From Epiperipatus broadwayi (lineage: Eukaryota > Onychophora > Udeonychophora > Euonychophora > Peripatidae): a DNA stretch of 64,000 bases. The stretch spans positions 2,810,396-2,874,395 of the forward strand of contig JAQFVV010012544.1 of NCBI GenBank assembly GCA_028023455.1. The letters run 5' to 3'. Below the pieces are notes generated by a model. That model searched no databases and was not told where the DNA came from. It worked only from the letters and a program-made list of their open reading frames with translations. Positions 1 to 10,428 of the stretch are shown piece by piece; position 1 is the first letter of the stretch; the number at the start of each line of letters is the position of its first letter. The position numbers and the translations under genes were made by a program.

Positions 1-468
1 GAAAGCTATTAAATCTCTCAAACAGGATATATCTATAATCATTCTTCCTGCTGACAAAGGTAACACTACAGTTGTAATGGATAAAACTGATTATGATAAC
101 AAAATACAAGGCCTTCTCACAGCAGGCCAATACAATAAAGTAGCAAAAATCCAATTCCAAGTACAGAGGTAAAACTACAAGCATTACTTTGGAAGCATCA
201 CAGGTATTTCAGTGAATCAGAAAATAAAATTAACTTCATATTTCAGCAAGATTCCTCACCTGTATGGAGTGCCTAAAATCCATAAAGACAATGTTCCATT
301 AAGACCTATTATTAGTTCTAGAAATTCACCATGTCAAAATTTGTCAAGATTTCTTCTCGAAGATCTTAGTCCATTGGCGTATAGGACACAGTCTTTCATC
401 AGGGATTCTAAGCACTTTGTAGAATTAGTCAGGAACATGAAAATGGAAACTGACATATTAGTAAACTA
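1..468 (+). mobile_element. Penelope-like element fragment, partial copy cut by window start
   Basis: This segment is a second, directly oriented copy of 1464-1931 in the neighbouring Penelope-like element and is nearly identical to it. It encodes part of the N-terminal reverse transcriptase region, including a stretch reading KIPHLYGVPKIHKDNVPLRP, which is characteristic of Penelope-like RTs. One A is missing near 150 relative to the second copy, so the reading frame is broken. Similarity stops abruptly at about 468, just before the motif A aspartate, so this copy is truncated at its 3' side. Its 5' part lies outside the window. It is a dead fragment. The orientation and spacing suggest a tandem or partly tandem arrangement, which is common for this class of element. 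Confidence 0.85.
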
Positions 469-959
469 ATATCCCTATTTATTGCCTTTAATTTGAGATC
501 GAAATGTGTGCATGTTTATGCTGAATTCTACATATATTTATACATTTTTAATATTGCTACACACACAATTAGATACCAAAAAGTTTAAATTTGGGCGGGA
601 TAGACCGGTCAGTGAGAGACGACAGAAAAAGGTGAAACTTAAGATTCGAATACGAATCTTACTGTTTCAATACAAAATGAAAGACAAATGAAATCCACTG
701 TTGACAGGAACCCAACAATATACATATATAATGAGAAAAATGTTTAAATTATTAATTCCCAGTTTAAAAAAGTACAACGCAAATCTGTTAATTAACCTAA
801 GAATATTTCACTTATACTAACATATTTTTTAAAAAAACTGGTAAATATCTTTGATTAAAAGGAATAAGGTTGTATAAATTATAAGAAAACTTGATAGAAA
901 TAATAAAATTCAAACATAGTTTTAATATATATCTGAAGGTTTGTAATGATGGTATGTTA
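469..959. other. AT-rich spacer between Penelope copies
   Basis: No conserved protein is visible here. The short ORF at 506-691 resembles nothing recognisable and its codon content follows the local AT-rich composition. The segment separates the truncated Penelope fragment from the inverted arm that begins at 960. Confidence 0.6.
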
Positions 960-1095
960 TAAGATGTGATATGTTGGACTATTTCCATCATTTATGAGTA
1001 AATGTTAAAAGTATTGAAAATTTTAAACTTTCCAAATACATCAAGTTGTTAGTAATAACACACAAATAGACAATACAGGTTAGTAATTACACAAT

Positions 1096-1129
1096 GTTTC
1101 GAGTAGTATTATTCTCCACTCTTCTTCAG
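1096..1129 (-). ncRNA. hammerhead-ribozyme-like core (candidate)
   Basis: Read on the minus strand, this stretch has CTGAAGA (fits the hammerhead core CUGANGA), then a stem formed by GAGTGG with CTACTC (six pairs, one of them G-U), then GAAAC (fits the core GAAA plus the start of stem III). Hammerhead ribozymes are known from the pseudo-LTRs of Penelope-like elements, so the location is right. Two points weaken the call: one extra A sits between the first core box and the stem, and stem I with its cleavage site cannot be drawn convincingly. A TGTC upstream at 1153-1156 (minus strand) could supply a three-pair stem III. Activity is not shown by the sequence. Confidence 0.4.
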
Positions 1130-1167
1130 GTGTTGTTGGCCTATATGCACAGTGACAATATTCGCTT

Positions 1168-1241
1168 AGAAGTTGAACTCAACCTTTAGATTCTTGAATA
1201 TTGAATTTAAGGCAAACGCTCTACCAACTGAGCTATTCTGT
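1168..1241 (-). repeat. tRNA-derived block inside left pseudo-LTR arm
   Basis: On the minus strand the segment reads AGAATAGCTCAGTTGGTAGA and continues to a B-box-like GGTTGAGTTCAAC. The D-arm (GCTC...GAGC) is clear. There is no matching acceptor stem, and the anticodon stem is weak, so this is a tRNA relic and not a tRNA gene. The same block recurs in the right arm at 3207-3280. Confidence 0.6.
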
Positions 1242-1407
1242 CAAAGGCAACATATAGAAGAAATTTGATATATTTATATATGAGGGTTGGTTCAAATCCT
1301 CCTGAGTTCTCCAATCCCCCCCCAATTATTATTTTTTTTTCCTAAGAGCAAGATTAATTAGAGGCTTCTATACATTGTGTATTGCCACACTGGGTTGACT
1401 TATAGGA

Positions 1408-2490
1408 CACTTGAAAGATGTCAAGTGCACAAGCAGAAGTCAAACATTTCATGTGATGAGAGGAAAGCTATTAAATCTCTCAAACAGGATACATCTATAA
1501 TCATTCTTCCTGCTGAAAAAGGTAACACTACAGTTGTAATGGATAAAACTGATTATGATAACAAAATACAAGGCCTTCTTACAGCAGGCCAATACAATAA
1601 AGTAGCAAAAAATCCAATTCCAAGTACAGAGGTAAAACTACAAGCATTACTCCGGAAGCATCACAGGTATTTCAGTGATTCAGAAAAAAGAAAATTAACT
1701 TTGTATTTCAGCAAGATTCCTCACCTGTATGGACTGCCTAAAATCCATAAAGACAATGTTCCATTAAGACCTATTATTAGTTCTAGAAATTCACCATGTC
1801 AAAATTTGTCAAGATTTCTTCTCGAAGATCTTAGTCCATTGGCGTATAGGACACAGTCTTTCGTCAGGGATTCTAAGCACTTTGTAGAATTAGTCAGGAA
1901 CATGAAAATGGAAACTGACATATTAGTAAACTTTGATGTGGAAAGTCTGTTTACAAATGTACCATGTGATGAGGCATTGTCTATTGTAAGGAAAAGGTTA
2001 TGTGACGATAATAGTCTAAAAACTAGAACAGCTCTACCTATTGATAGTATAATGGAATTATTAACATTCTGTGTAACAACAAAATACTTTCAATATAACT
2101 CAGAATTCTTCCAACAAAATCAAAGAATATGCCATGGGATCATCTCTGTCACCCTTGCTCAGCAACATTTACATGGAAGAACTTGAAACCACAGCCATAA
2201 ATACTACTCCATGTCCACCTAAAGTGTGGCTTCAATATGTTGATGATACATTTGTGGTATGACCACATGGCAAGGTAAAATTTCAGTCATTCAGGATGCA
2301 CATTAACAACATATCTCCTAAAATAAATTCACAATGGAATCGGAACAAGAACAAACATTGGCATTCTTGGATGTTCTTGTGACAAGACTCCCTCAGGGCA
2401 AAGTAAAAACAACAGTGTATAGGAAACCAACACACACTGGCAAATACTTGGCATATACATCCAATCATCCATGAAGCACTAAACAAGGAA
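1408..2490 (+). pseudogene. Penelope-type reverse transcriptase, broken
   Basis: The enzyme would copy the element's RNA into DNA at the target nick. The frame open from 1377 carries the finger region with PKIHKDNVPLRPIISS, and motif A as NFDVESLF with the catalytic Asp codon at 1935-1937. After that the frame shifts by one base in an A-run near 2112-2118. The downstream frame continues with MGSSLSP and motif C YVDD at 2236-2247, then meets TGA at 2262 where Trp is expected. The first 10 or so codons of the open frame derive from the inverted arm and not from RT. The N-terminal region usual in the family (some 200 residues) is missing. The match to the Penelope family and not LINE or LTR RT rests on the PKIHK/LRPI signature and on the GIY-YIG domain that follows. 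Confidence 0.85.
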
Positions 2491-2499
2491 TTGTACTAA

Positions 2500-2995
2500 A
2501 GAGAAAACATTTAATGGTACAGTAGTGTATCCATACATACCAGGAATGGTGGACAAGTTAAAGAAAATCTGCAGTCAATATAACATTAGAACTGCTTTCC
2601 AAAGTCATACCACACTTCAAGAAATGCTTACTTCTACTAAGCCTAAACTGGAAATGCTGAAGAACAAAAACTGCATCTATGTGATACCCTGTGAATGTGG
2701 AAGGAAATACATTGGTGAGACCTGTTGGCCTGTTGAACAGTGATTGAAGGAGCACAAACTAATGGTTAAAAGAGAAAAAACAGATGTGTCTACCATAGCA
2801 GATCATGTATGTACTAATGACCATATGCTCAAATGGGAAAATACAAAGATATTGGATAAAGAGGAAAAAATGCATAGAAGAAAATTCAAGGAAGCTGCTC
2901 ATATGACAATGGTAAATAATCCTATAAGTCAACCCAGTGTGGCAATACACAATGTATGGAAGCCTCTAATTAATCTTGCTCTTGATATTGGATAA
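2500..2995 (+). pseudogene. GIY-YIG endonuclease domain of Penelope element, broken
   Basis: This region follows the RT and would nick the genomic target. In the frame running through 2525-2743 one reads a linker (VYPYIPGMVDKLKKI), then CIYVIPCECGRKYIGET, which is the GIY-YIG core with its Cys pair, as in endonuclease-bearing Penelope elements. A TGA at 2742-2744 replaces a codon, expected to be Arg, just before LKEH. The frame then continues to a terminal stop at about 2993. Later residues with HVC...H and WEN are consistent with the C-terminal half of this domain. Its C-terminal end overlaps the first unit of the 136-bp tandem duplication. Confidence 0.85.
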
Positions 2996-3119
2996 AGAGG
3001 AAAAAATGCATAGAAGAAAATTCAAGGAAGCTGCTCATATGACAATGGTAAATAATCCTATAAGTCAACCCAGTGTAGCAATACACAATGTATGGAAGCC
3101 TCTAATTAATCTTGCTCTT
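2848..3119 (+). repeat. 136-bp tandem duplication at Penelope 3' end
   Basis: Two adjacent units, 2848-2983 and 2984-3119, are almost identical; the clearest difference is tgtggca versus tgtagca. The unit contains the end of the endonuclease ORF and the start of the pseudo-LTR arm. The high identity implies that the duplication is recent compared with the decay of the surrounding ORF. Confidence 0.9.
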
Positions 3120-3419
3120 GGGAAAAAAAAATTGGAGGACTCAGGAGGATTTGAACCAACCCTCATATATAAATATATCAAATTTCTACTATATATTGCC
3201 TTTGACAGAATAGCTCAGTTGGTAGAGCATTTGCCTTAAATTCAATATTCAAGAATCTAAAGGTGTGAGTTCAACTTCTAAGCGAATATTGTCACTGTGC
3301 TATTTGTGTGTTATTACTAACAAGTTGATGTATTTGGAAAGTTTAAATAAAGTTTAAAATTTTCAATACATTTAACATTCACTCATAAATGATGGAAATA
3401 GTCCAACATATACATCTTA
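3057..3419 (+). repeat. right pseudo-LTR arm of Penelope element
   Basis: Reverse complement of the left arm, lacking the 78 bp found at 1070-1147. It contains a tRNA-like block on the + strand (A-box-like TAGCTCAGTTGGTAGAGCAT at 3211-3230, B-box-like at 3262-3278). Just before it lies a GGATTTGAACC string, a B box in the opposite orientation, so two tRNA-like relics face in opposite directions. Confidence 0.8.
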
Positions 3420-5234
3420 AACATAGTTTTAAGTTTCAAAAGAAATGTTCTTTATAAAAGTCTAAATTATGTTTTTTAAAAAAAAAATTTTAATTGTCTA
3501 AATATTTTTTACTGGAATATTTGGATTTCCAAATTCAAAAATAATCATTTATATTGTTATATTTTCTATACATAAGCACAAAAAAATTAATTACATATAA
3601 AAATGATTTAAACCATAGATTAAATTAATAATGAAGATACTTTTATATGGTAAAACACATGTATGTGTCACATCTAAATCCATTTACTATTTATTTGTTG
3701 TTAAAGTAGATTACTCTACAAATTTAAGACAAATAATTAAAATAAATAATTGGAATACTCATTACGTTATTAAATGCATGTGTGTATTTGTAGATATATA
3801 TGTATTCTCTATGTTGCTTCTTACCTTATATATATATATATATTATTTTAATTCTACATTACATGTCCATGAAAGACTTACAGGCCAAAATATTATGTTT
3901 GAAGAGGTTAGGATTGTCTTCTGTGAAAAAAATAAAGTAAAAATAAAATTAAAGAATCTTTATTATTAAAAATTTATGATACTGATGCAATTAACTTATT
4001 TAAGAGTTCTGTTAATATTAAAGGTGTGTGAGATGTAATTGTGAATTATAGGAAACAATTACTGTATGTGTGTTTTGTATTCCTTTTCAGTGGAGAAATC
4101 TGCTTTGGCAGGAAAATGATTGGTTAGTTTTGGCTAGTATTATTTAATTTTGAATTTAAGATAATTGACTTATTTTATTGATTGGTTTAGCTTTAGGCTT
4201 TTGATATTTACGTATTTATATACATTATTTCAATTTAAATTGTTTTTATCTTGTATAATATCATTTTAAATTTTAAAATAATTACATAATTAAAGAATGA
4301 ATAAATAAACAAAATGTCTTTATGTGGATCATGTATTTGTGACTTTAGTATATGAAGATTAGTAACGTTATTGAACATTTAAAATAGTTTAGCTATCTTC
4401 TCATATTTCTACTAAACTTTTTTATGAATTTGGCACATTATTTTGTTACATTTAAGTAATTATTAGCAAAATTATTATTAGCAAAAATATCAGCTGCAGC
4501 AACAAAGACAGTCACATATATTAGTGATTATAAATTTAATATTTCTTAAAAAGTATAGTAACACTGAGATTTGGTGGATAAAAATCTTTTCATCACTTTT
4601 TATTTATTTCATTTTGGTAAGAAAGTTTTCTGCTTTGTCTGCAAAAACTTTTTGGCAATGTTATCTTCTTATGCACTAAGATCTGAAATATTTTATCATC
4701 TTTTCAAAGACCTACCTAGTTCCTTGAAGATTAATAATTTCTAGATTTTCATACTGGAAAGCGGTAAAGAATCTTATTAATTTACTTGAAGTCTTTTGTT
4801 AAAAAGATGCTGTTTCTTCTAAAAGATTTAATATTGCATTTTCAAAAAGCGAAAGATATTTATGACCCTTACATGTAATGAAAGATATGCACTTCATATT
4901 TATTGTTCAAAAATGACACAGAATGACTTAAGAATATTTAAACCAAGTAATTGGAATGAGAGATCATGAGAATCTATATTATTCTTGTATTCTTCAAATC
5001 ACTGTATTATTGAAAAAGCTCTATAAATTTAAGCATCAACATTTTGGAATGACATGAACCTAATCCCTAACCCATAATATGCAGAGCATAAAAATGTCAT
5101 GAAAGGTATATCTAACTTATGGTAGTGCTCCACTGTGTTTCACATCTGACATAAGGCAATCTAAAGTGATAAGCTTTCTTTGGTGACAGAATAATACAAC
5201 TCTTCTAATGACTAAAAAATATAAATAATTATTT
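3420..5234. other. AT-rich intergenic DNA, nothing recognised
   Basis: The longest ORF, 3631-3969, has no recognisable domain and reads through an (AT)n run near 3827-3842. No repeats or RNA genes are evident beyond short homopolymers and dinucleotide runs. Confidence 0.6.
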
Positions 5235-5611
5235 TTTCACAGAGACAAAACTCTTTAAACAGTAGTGCCTCTCAATGTAAGCCAGAGTAATCAATAGATG
5301 CAGGAAGGTTTGTGCATAAAATCCTTATCTAGTGCCTATTCATCCAATATCCCCAGATTAGTTTATACTTGTGTTGGATCTGAGAGCACTGCATCTAGAT
5401 CTTAGGATCTAATGCAACTCTCCAGAAACCATCTTTTTTTTTTTAGCTAACTATAAAACTCACTGATGAAAGCCACAAGCTAGAAACTAATCTGGAGATA
5501 TTGGATGAATAGACACTAGATCAGGATTTCATGCCCAAATCTTCTTGCATCCATTGATTACTCTGGCTTGCATTGAATGGCACTATTGTGTGAATTTTTC
5601 CTCTGTGAAAA
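5235..5611. repeat. foldback (MITE-like) repeat, family A copy 1
   Basis: The left arm at about 5235-5380 and the right arm at about 5465-5611 are inverted copies of one another with scattered mismatches. The outer ends read TTTTCACAGAG and CTCTGTGAAAA. The inner part (ATCTCCAGATTAGTTT-type sequence, GCTTTCATCAGTGAG) recurs at 11813-12375 and 51660-51905, so it is a dispersed family. There is no coding capacity. The ORF at 5545-5901 is incidental. Confidence 0.75.
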
Positions 5612-6159
5612 CAGCTTGTGTAAGAATAAAGAATGGTGATCATGTGATGTTTGATGGTTTGCATGATATTCCAATCATCCATTGTTCAGTTCTTATGCTC
5701 ATGATTCCACTTATTTTACAAATAGCACTCATATCACAAAATAGTGGCTTTGACATCATAAACCGATTGTGTTTTGTGTGTGTGTGTGTTATGTTTATGA
5801 CAGATAGTTTTGATAGATACTGGAATTTTCATATGAATGTTATCCTCTTTAATGATTTTAATGGAAGTTGGTGGAGGTGGGGGGAGAGTTTGACTAGATA
5901 GATGTCTCATCTAAATAATTATTTTCCTATTACAGCTAAGTAAAATAAGTTTTAACGTTCTTATTTTTATTAATTGCAGCTATCATCTTTGAATGAATTC
6001 ATTGTGAAATATTAATCTATTCAGCAATTTTGATTAACAAAATTTCAACTAATAAATCATCTATTGACTTATTTAAAACTAGATAGATCCCAATATTTCT
6101 ACTCATAACCTATGAAAGTGATATCAGTTTCACATAGTAAAGTAACTGAATGATTTATC
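5612..6159. other. AT-rich intergenic DNA
   Basis: A short TG run occurs near 5777-5790. No gene or RNA signal is recognised. Confidence 0.55.
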
Positions 6160-6330
6160 ATTGCGAATCATACATATTTGAGCACTTGAAGTAAAATGCC
6201 GAGTTGAGATCAGCGCTTTTAGCTCTAGACTGCTACTCTTATCACTAAACCAAACCATATAAGGCATCAATTTCCTATTAGATACTTCTGTCACCTCCTT
6301 AGGATTTATCCCCCCCTCCAAAAAAAAATA
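6160..6330 (-). repeat. possible tRNA-derived SINE remnant
   Basis: On the minus strand a string TGGTTTAGTGATAAGAG resembles a tRNA A box, and about 35 bases later GATCTCAACTC is a poor B-box match. The spacing fits a tRNA-derived head. No target-site duplication and no second copy were found in the window, so this is a weak call. Confidence 0.3.
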
Positions 6331-6743
6331 TTGTTAAATTTGTGTATATTAATATTACGTATTTTCTCTTGTTTTATCCAAAGCCTGCATATGGATTGAA
6401 TAATTGATACTGCAAATACGAGTTATTATAAAATTTCTATTGTTTTTCCATTTATCATTATTTAATGCCTTCTATTAAATCATCAAATATATTACTTACA
6501 AAGATAGAATAATGAGAGTTTCAACGGGAATGCATACATATCAGAGTGCGAATGTATTACAGTAATTGTTTGTGACAGCTATATTATGTATATTAAATTG
6601 CAATATGTTCTTTCTTTTACACTAGCATAAATATATATAATAATCATAATTAATGAAATACTATTCTTTATATCTAATGACACTTATTTACTTCGAAGCT
6701 TTATCAGCAAATCGTTGTAGAAGTTCTATGGTTAAAAAAATAA

Positions 6744-6878
6744 TGCGCATGCTCTTAACAATTTCAGCCATTTTTTGAAAAGTTTAAGATAGTAACGGGG
6801 CACTTGGAATTGTGTCCCTTCGACAGAGTAGCCATCCTCTTACCAACCGTGGCTTTCATTGTGGGTTAAATTTTAAAA
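6744..6878 (+). promoter_or_regulatory. likely NTF2 promoter and 5' UTR with NRF-1-like site
   Basis: The stretch just before the NTF2 start codon is less AT-rich than its surroundings. It contains TGCGCATGC at 6744-6752, which fits the palindromic NRF-1 site used by many animal housekeeping genes, and CAGCCATTTTTT at about 6766, whose reverse complement resembles a YY1 site. No TATA box stands out, in keeping with a housekeeping promoter. The transcription start is not visible; an extra upstream non-coding exon cannot be excluded. Confidence 0.45.
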
Positions 6879-6986
6879 ATGAGTTTTAATCCGCAGTTCG
6901 ATGCTATCGGCCAAGCATTTGTTAAACATTATTATTTAACATTTGATAATCCTCAGACGAGACCGAAGGTAGTAGAATTTTATAAT
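6879..6986 (+). CDS. NTF2: nuclear transport factor 2, exon 1 (codons 1-36)
   Basis: NTF2 is a small homodimer that carries RanGDP from cytoplasm to nucleus by binding FxFG repeats of nucleoporins. This exon encodes the N-terminal helices, starting MSFNPQFDAIGQAFVKHYY, which matches the family start. The Phe at residue 7 occupies the place of the Trp that contacts FxFG repeats in vertebrate NTF2. The ATG at 6879 is chosen because it aligns with the family N-terminus and no in-frame alternative lies nearby. The exon ends after ...EFYN with a GTAAGT donor, phase 0. Taken together with exons 2-4 the protein is 132 aa, close to the 125-130 usual for the family, and it reads through with no stops. 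This exon by itself falls below a 60-codon ORF threshold. Confidence 0.95.
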
Positions 6987-9900
6987 GTAAGTGTAGTATC
7001 TTTTATTAATTTTTTTCTGCTGAATTCGAAGAAAATATCAATATAGGCAATATTTTGGATTTTTGAATTTATTGTTTTAATTATTAATGATGTATTGCTG
7101 CATTGATAATATTTATTTTTTTTAAAGTTTTTTTTCATTTGCTTTTTAACGGTATTTTTTTAGGCCCTTTTGACCTTTATTAAAATTACAGTGGGTTTGT
7201 TTACACTTATATGTTGATGTGTATCTATTATAGCAAAAGTAAATGACTATTATATTAACACACATTTAAGAAAAGATGTCCACAGTTATTTATTTTTTAA
7301 TAATCAAATGCATTTAATGTCTGGTAACGTTAACTAGTAACGTTTGTCTTTTTTTAGATTAGTAATTGATTGTTTACAGTTTTCTTTTTGATAAATGCCG
7401 ATAATTTTTTTTACAAAAAGTATGTGATAAAAATCATTTATATATTATTTTAAAATAATTCTTTTATTTTACAAAAAGAAGACTTGTGAGTTTCATAAAT
7501 ACCTGGATATATATGTATGTATATTTAATAAAATGAAAACTGCAGCAAAGCTGGTTTATAATTCAAGTAATGAGTGAAAGACAAAAATATAGCAACTTTA
7601 TAAACTTGATATTAAAATTTACCACCTTGTTTCATGGTATTTCTTTGTAGATGTTCAATGTTATCTTTTCTGAAAAAGTTATGAAGAATAGTTTGTTTGT
7701 TTTTTAAAAATCTAAAAAAAAAAAATAGAACTTATTGTGAAAAGTAGTAAATATGATTAATGAAAAATGTCTTGGAATTTTTAAAACTAGGAATTGGAAT
7801 TTTTTATAATTCTTTAGTGGTTTTATCTATTATGGGTTCTATCAAATATATATATATAAACATTTATATTAATAGTTTTTTAAATTTTTGGTTGAGGTAG
7901 ATGAAGGTGCTTAAAATAAATATACTGTTTGAAGAAATAATTGCAGGGATAGAAAGATAGAAAAATTATCACGTTTTATTATAATTAAAATGCTGTTTTG
8001 TTTTACAGATTTTATAGTATTATAATTAAATAATGCATAACAGTATAGGTGATATAGCTTCTTTTTTTTAATATAAAGCTTTTTCTAACATCTTGTATTA
8101 AATAGTGATATTCATTAAATATCTAATTTCTGGAAACTTTATAATGAATTTTTTAGATTATTAAAATTGGGAAAGAATATTAAAATAGAGAAAAATGATC
8201 ATGCATTTAAAAATTTTGAAAGTACTAAATTAATAATAAAGAGTAATAGTACCTATAAAAATTATTTGCAGAAATTAATAGCCAATAATAGTGAAAACAA
8301 GAATACCTATATCACAACCATATGCAAGTATAATAGAAATAATATATGCATTTTAGATACGTTGGCAATTTTTTTTTAATGAAAATTTATTTTTTTAAAA
8401 CTGATGCCGTGGCTATGTTTAATTTTTAATATATAATTAGAGTATTCCAAGTAGACTTCTGTCTGATTTGTCCTGAAATATATTTTTGAGACGTGTATCT
8501 TGCTGAAAATCAAGGAGTAATCTTTAGATATTGTGTATCATGTCCAAATAGTTTTAAAATCTCATTTCATTTAGAAAATAAAATATAAATGAAATAATGA
8601 AATTGGAAATTAATTTTTCACTACGATTTTTGTCAAAATTGCATAAAAAATGAAAAGCTGATAAAATTGTTACTATAAAATTTCGTTTATAATATACCTT
8701 GATTTGTCTTCAACTGCAAAAGTTTCTTTGACTATTTTTGCTAAAATTTTATTGATTTTTTTTATTGTCAAGACATTAGTATCTTAATGACATAGGAAAA
8801 AAAAATGCTGCTTTTATCCATTTAAAATTATTCACATCAAGATAATTTTATTTCAATCAAAATTAATTTTATTGCTATAATATTAATATTTTACCTTTGA
8901 TTAATCAATATTCATCACTACTATCAGATTAGTATTTTTCTTTATAGTATGTAATTTTACCATTGTACTTGCAATGTTTAATTCTACATGAACTTTTATT
9001 ACTCCCATCGTTTTGATTTTGGTACTGCTCCTGTTTTTTGCTATTATGCTATATTGATATGCACATGGTTTAAGTTTATTTTTATCTGTAATTTGTTTTC
9101 TATTATTATTTGATATAGAAATACAATCCGATATCGATTCCCATATTAATTTTGTCCTAAAATATACAAACTAAAATTAGCTGTTGATTAGATCGAATTT
9201 CTATTTTTTAATTTCAGAAATAATAGTTTTCGATTTTAATAGTAGGTTGGGTTTTTTTTTTTCAATTTTGTTTTACATATTTTTTTCCAAATGGCCTCTA
9301 TTTAGATCATATTCCATCGTTCATTTTTACATTTGTTCATCCAATGACTGTCTTTATTGCAGCAGAAACATTTGAATTTCTTCGTTTATTTTTTCGGTAT
9401 TATTTGAAATTAATTTATTTTTATTTTCAGATTTTTTTTTTTTTATTTATGATTAATTTTAGTCCCTGAAAATTTCTTGTTTGATCTAAAACCAACTCGA
9501 AAGCTATTCTTATCTGAAATATCTCTTCATCTGTAAAAGACTTTTTGGGCTTTATAAAAATTTGACACACACTGAGAGATGCCACCATTGCCATGATTTA
9601 CAACAACTTTTTTTGAACGAAGATTGTTGTAAATTTAGAGATCATTTTAATCTTTGTATGTCAGATTTTCTTATTATAGATTTTAGAGGAAAATCTCCAT
9701 CAAAACTAAATGTGTAGTAGTAAAATATCTGTTTAGATTACCTCTTTTCGGTAAAACTGCTGTATAATTACAGAATAAACAAAACCACTTTTCTTTATAT
9801 ATGATGAACAAAAATTCTTCCCAATCGTTATTGAAATTATGTTTTTGCTTTTTTATTGCTCATTATGGGGAAAAAATCAAATAATTTAATTTTTGCCACA

Positions 9901-10428
9901 AAATAAAAATTATCAATAAAAATACTCATATAATATTAAATTAATACAACTTAAGTATCGAAACACTTAAAAAAAAAACTTTTCAAAATGTCAAAAGCTT
10001 ACTTAAATGAAAATTCAAAAATAAACATTTATTTCTGGGTTATTGCTATTACCAAAATAGTCATAATGAAATGAAACTATAGTAAATTTATCAAAAGTAG
10101 CTATCGTTTTCTTCAATTTTTTATTATTTGATTGAAAAGACCCTAATATAAGGCGAAAAACGTTCAGTAATAAAGAAAATATTTATTTTTGTATAATTGT
10201 TTAATATCAGTTGTGTTGGAGTCATTATTAATTATTTGAAAACAACTTTATGGACAAATTAATGTTTGATCATTGTTAAGATTATTAGAAAAGATAATTT
10301 TTTTCAGGACTTCACATGACTGGCTAAATTACAAGTATATTCTTAGCAAATAAAAGCATATAAAACAAAGTGTGTATGTTAACATTTAAAAAAAACCCCA
10401 GCTATTCATATTTATTTATAGATATTTA

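Larger units (their letters stand above)
960..1407 (-). repeat. left inverted pseudo-LTR arm of Penelope element
   Basis: The minus strand of this arm matches the + strand of 3057-3419. It includes a tRNA-like block (B-box-like at 1170-1184 and A-box-like at 1218-1235, both read on the minus strand) and a second B-box-like string, GGTTCAAATCC, on the + strand near 1289-1299. The 78-bp stretch 1070-1147 is present only in this arm and carries the hammerhead-like core described separately. Confidence 0.8.
960..3419 (+). mobile_element. Penelope-like retroelement (RT + GIY-YIG) with inverted pseudo-LTR arms
   Basis: The body at about 1408-2995 encodes Penelope-type reverse transcriptase followed by a GIY-YIG endonuclease on the + strand. 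It is flanked by inverted arms: 960-1407 is the reverse complement of about 3057-3419. The left arm holds 78 bp (1070-1147) that the right arm lacks. Penelope-like elements are known to carry terminal repeats called pseudo-LTRs, often with an inverted 5' copy created by their unusual integration, and this layout fits. The RT begins abruptly next to the left arm, so the N-terminal part of the ORF is missing. The reading frame is destroyed by a frameshift near 2112-2118 and by stops at 2262 and 2742, so the element is non-autonomous. A nearly identical 136-bp tandem duplication sits at its 3' end. Confidence 0.85.

Noticed and set aside
3207-3280. tRNA gene on the + strand
   Set aside because: The A box is good, but the acceptor stem is missing, the anticodon stem is weak, and the block recurs inside both arms of a retroelement, so it is a tRNA-derived relic.
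3631-3969. 112-aa ORF on the + strand
   Set aside because: Composition follows AT-rich DNA, it reads through a dinucleotide run, and it resembles no family.
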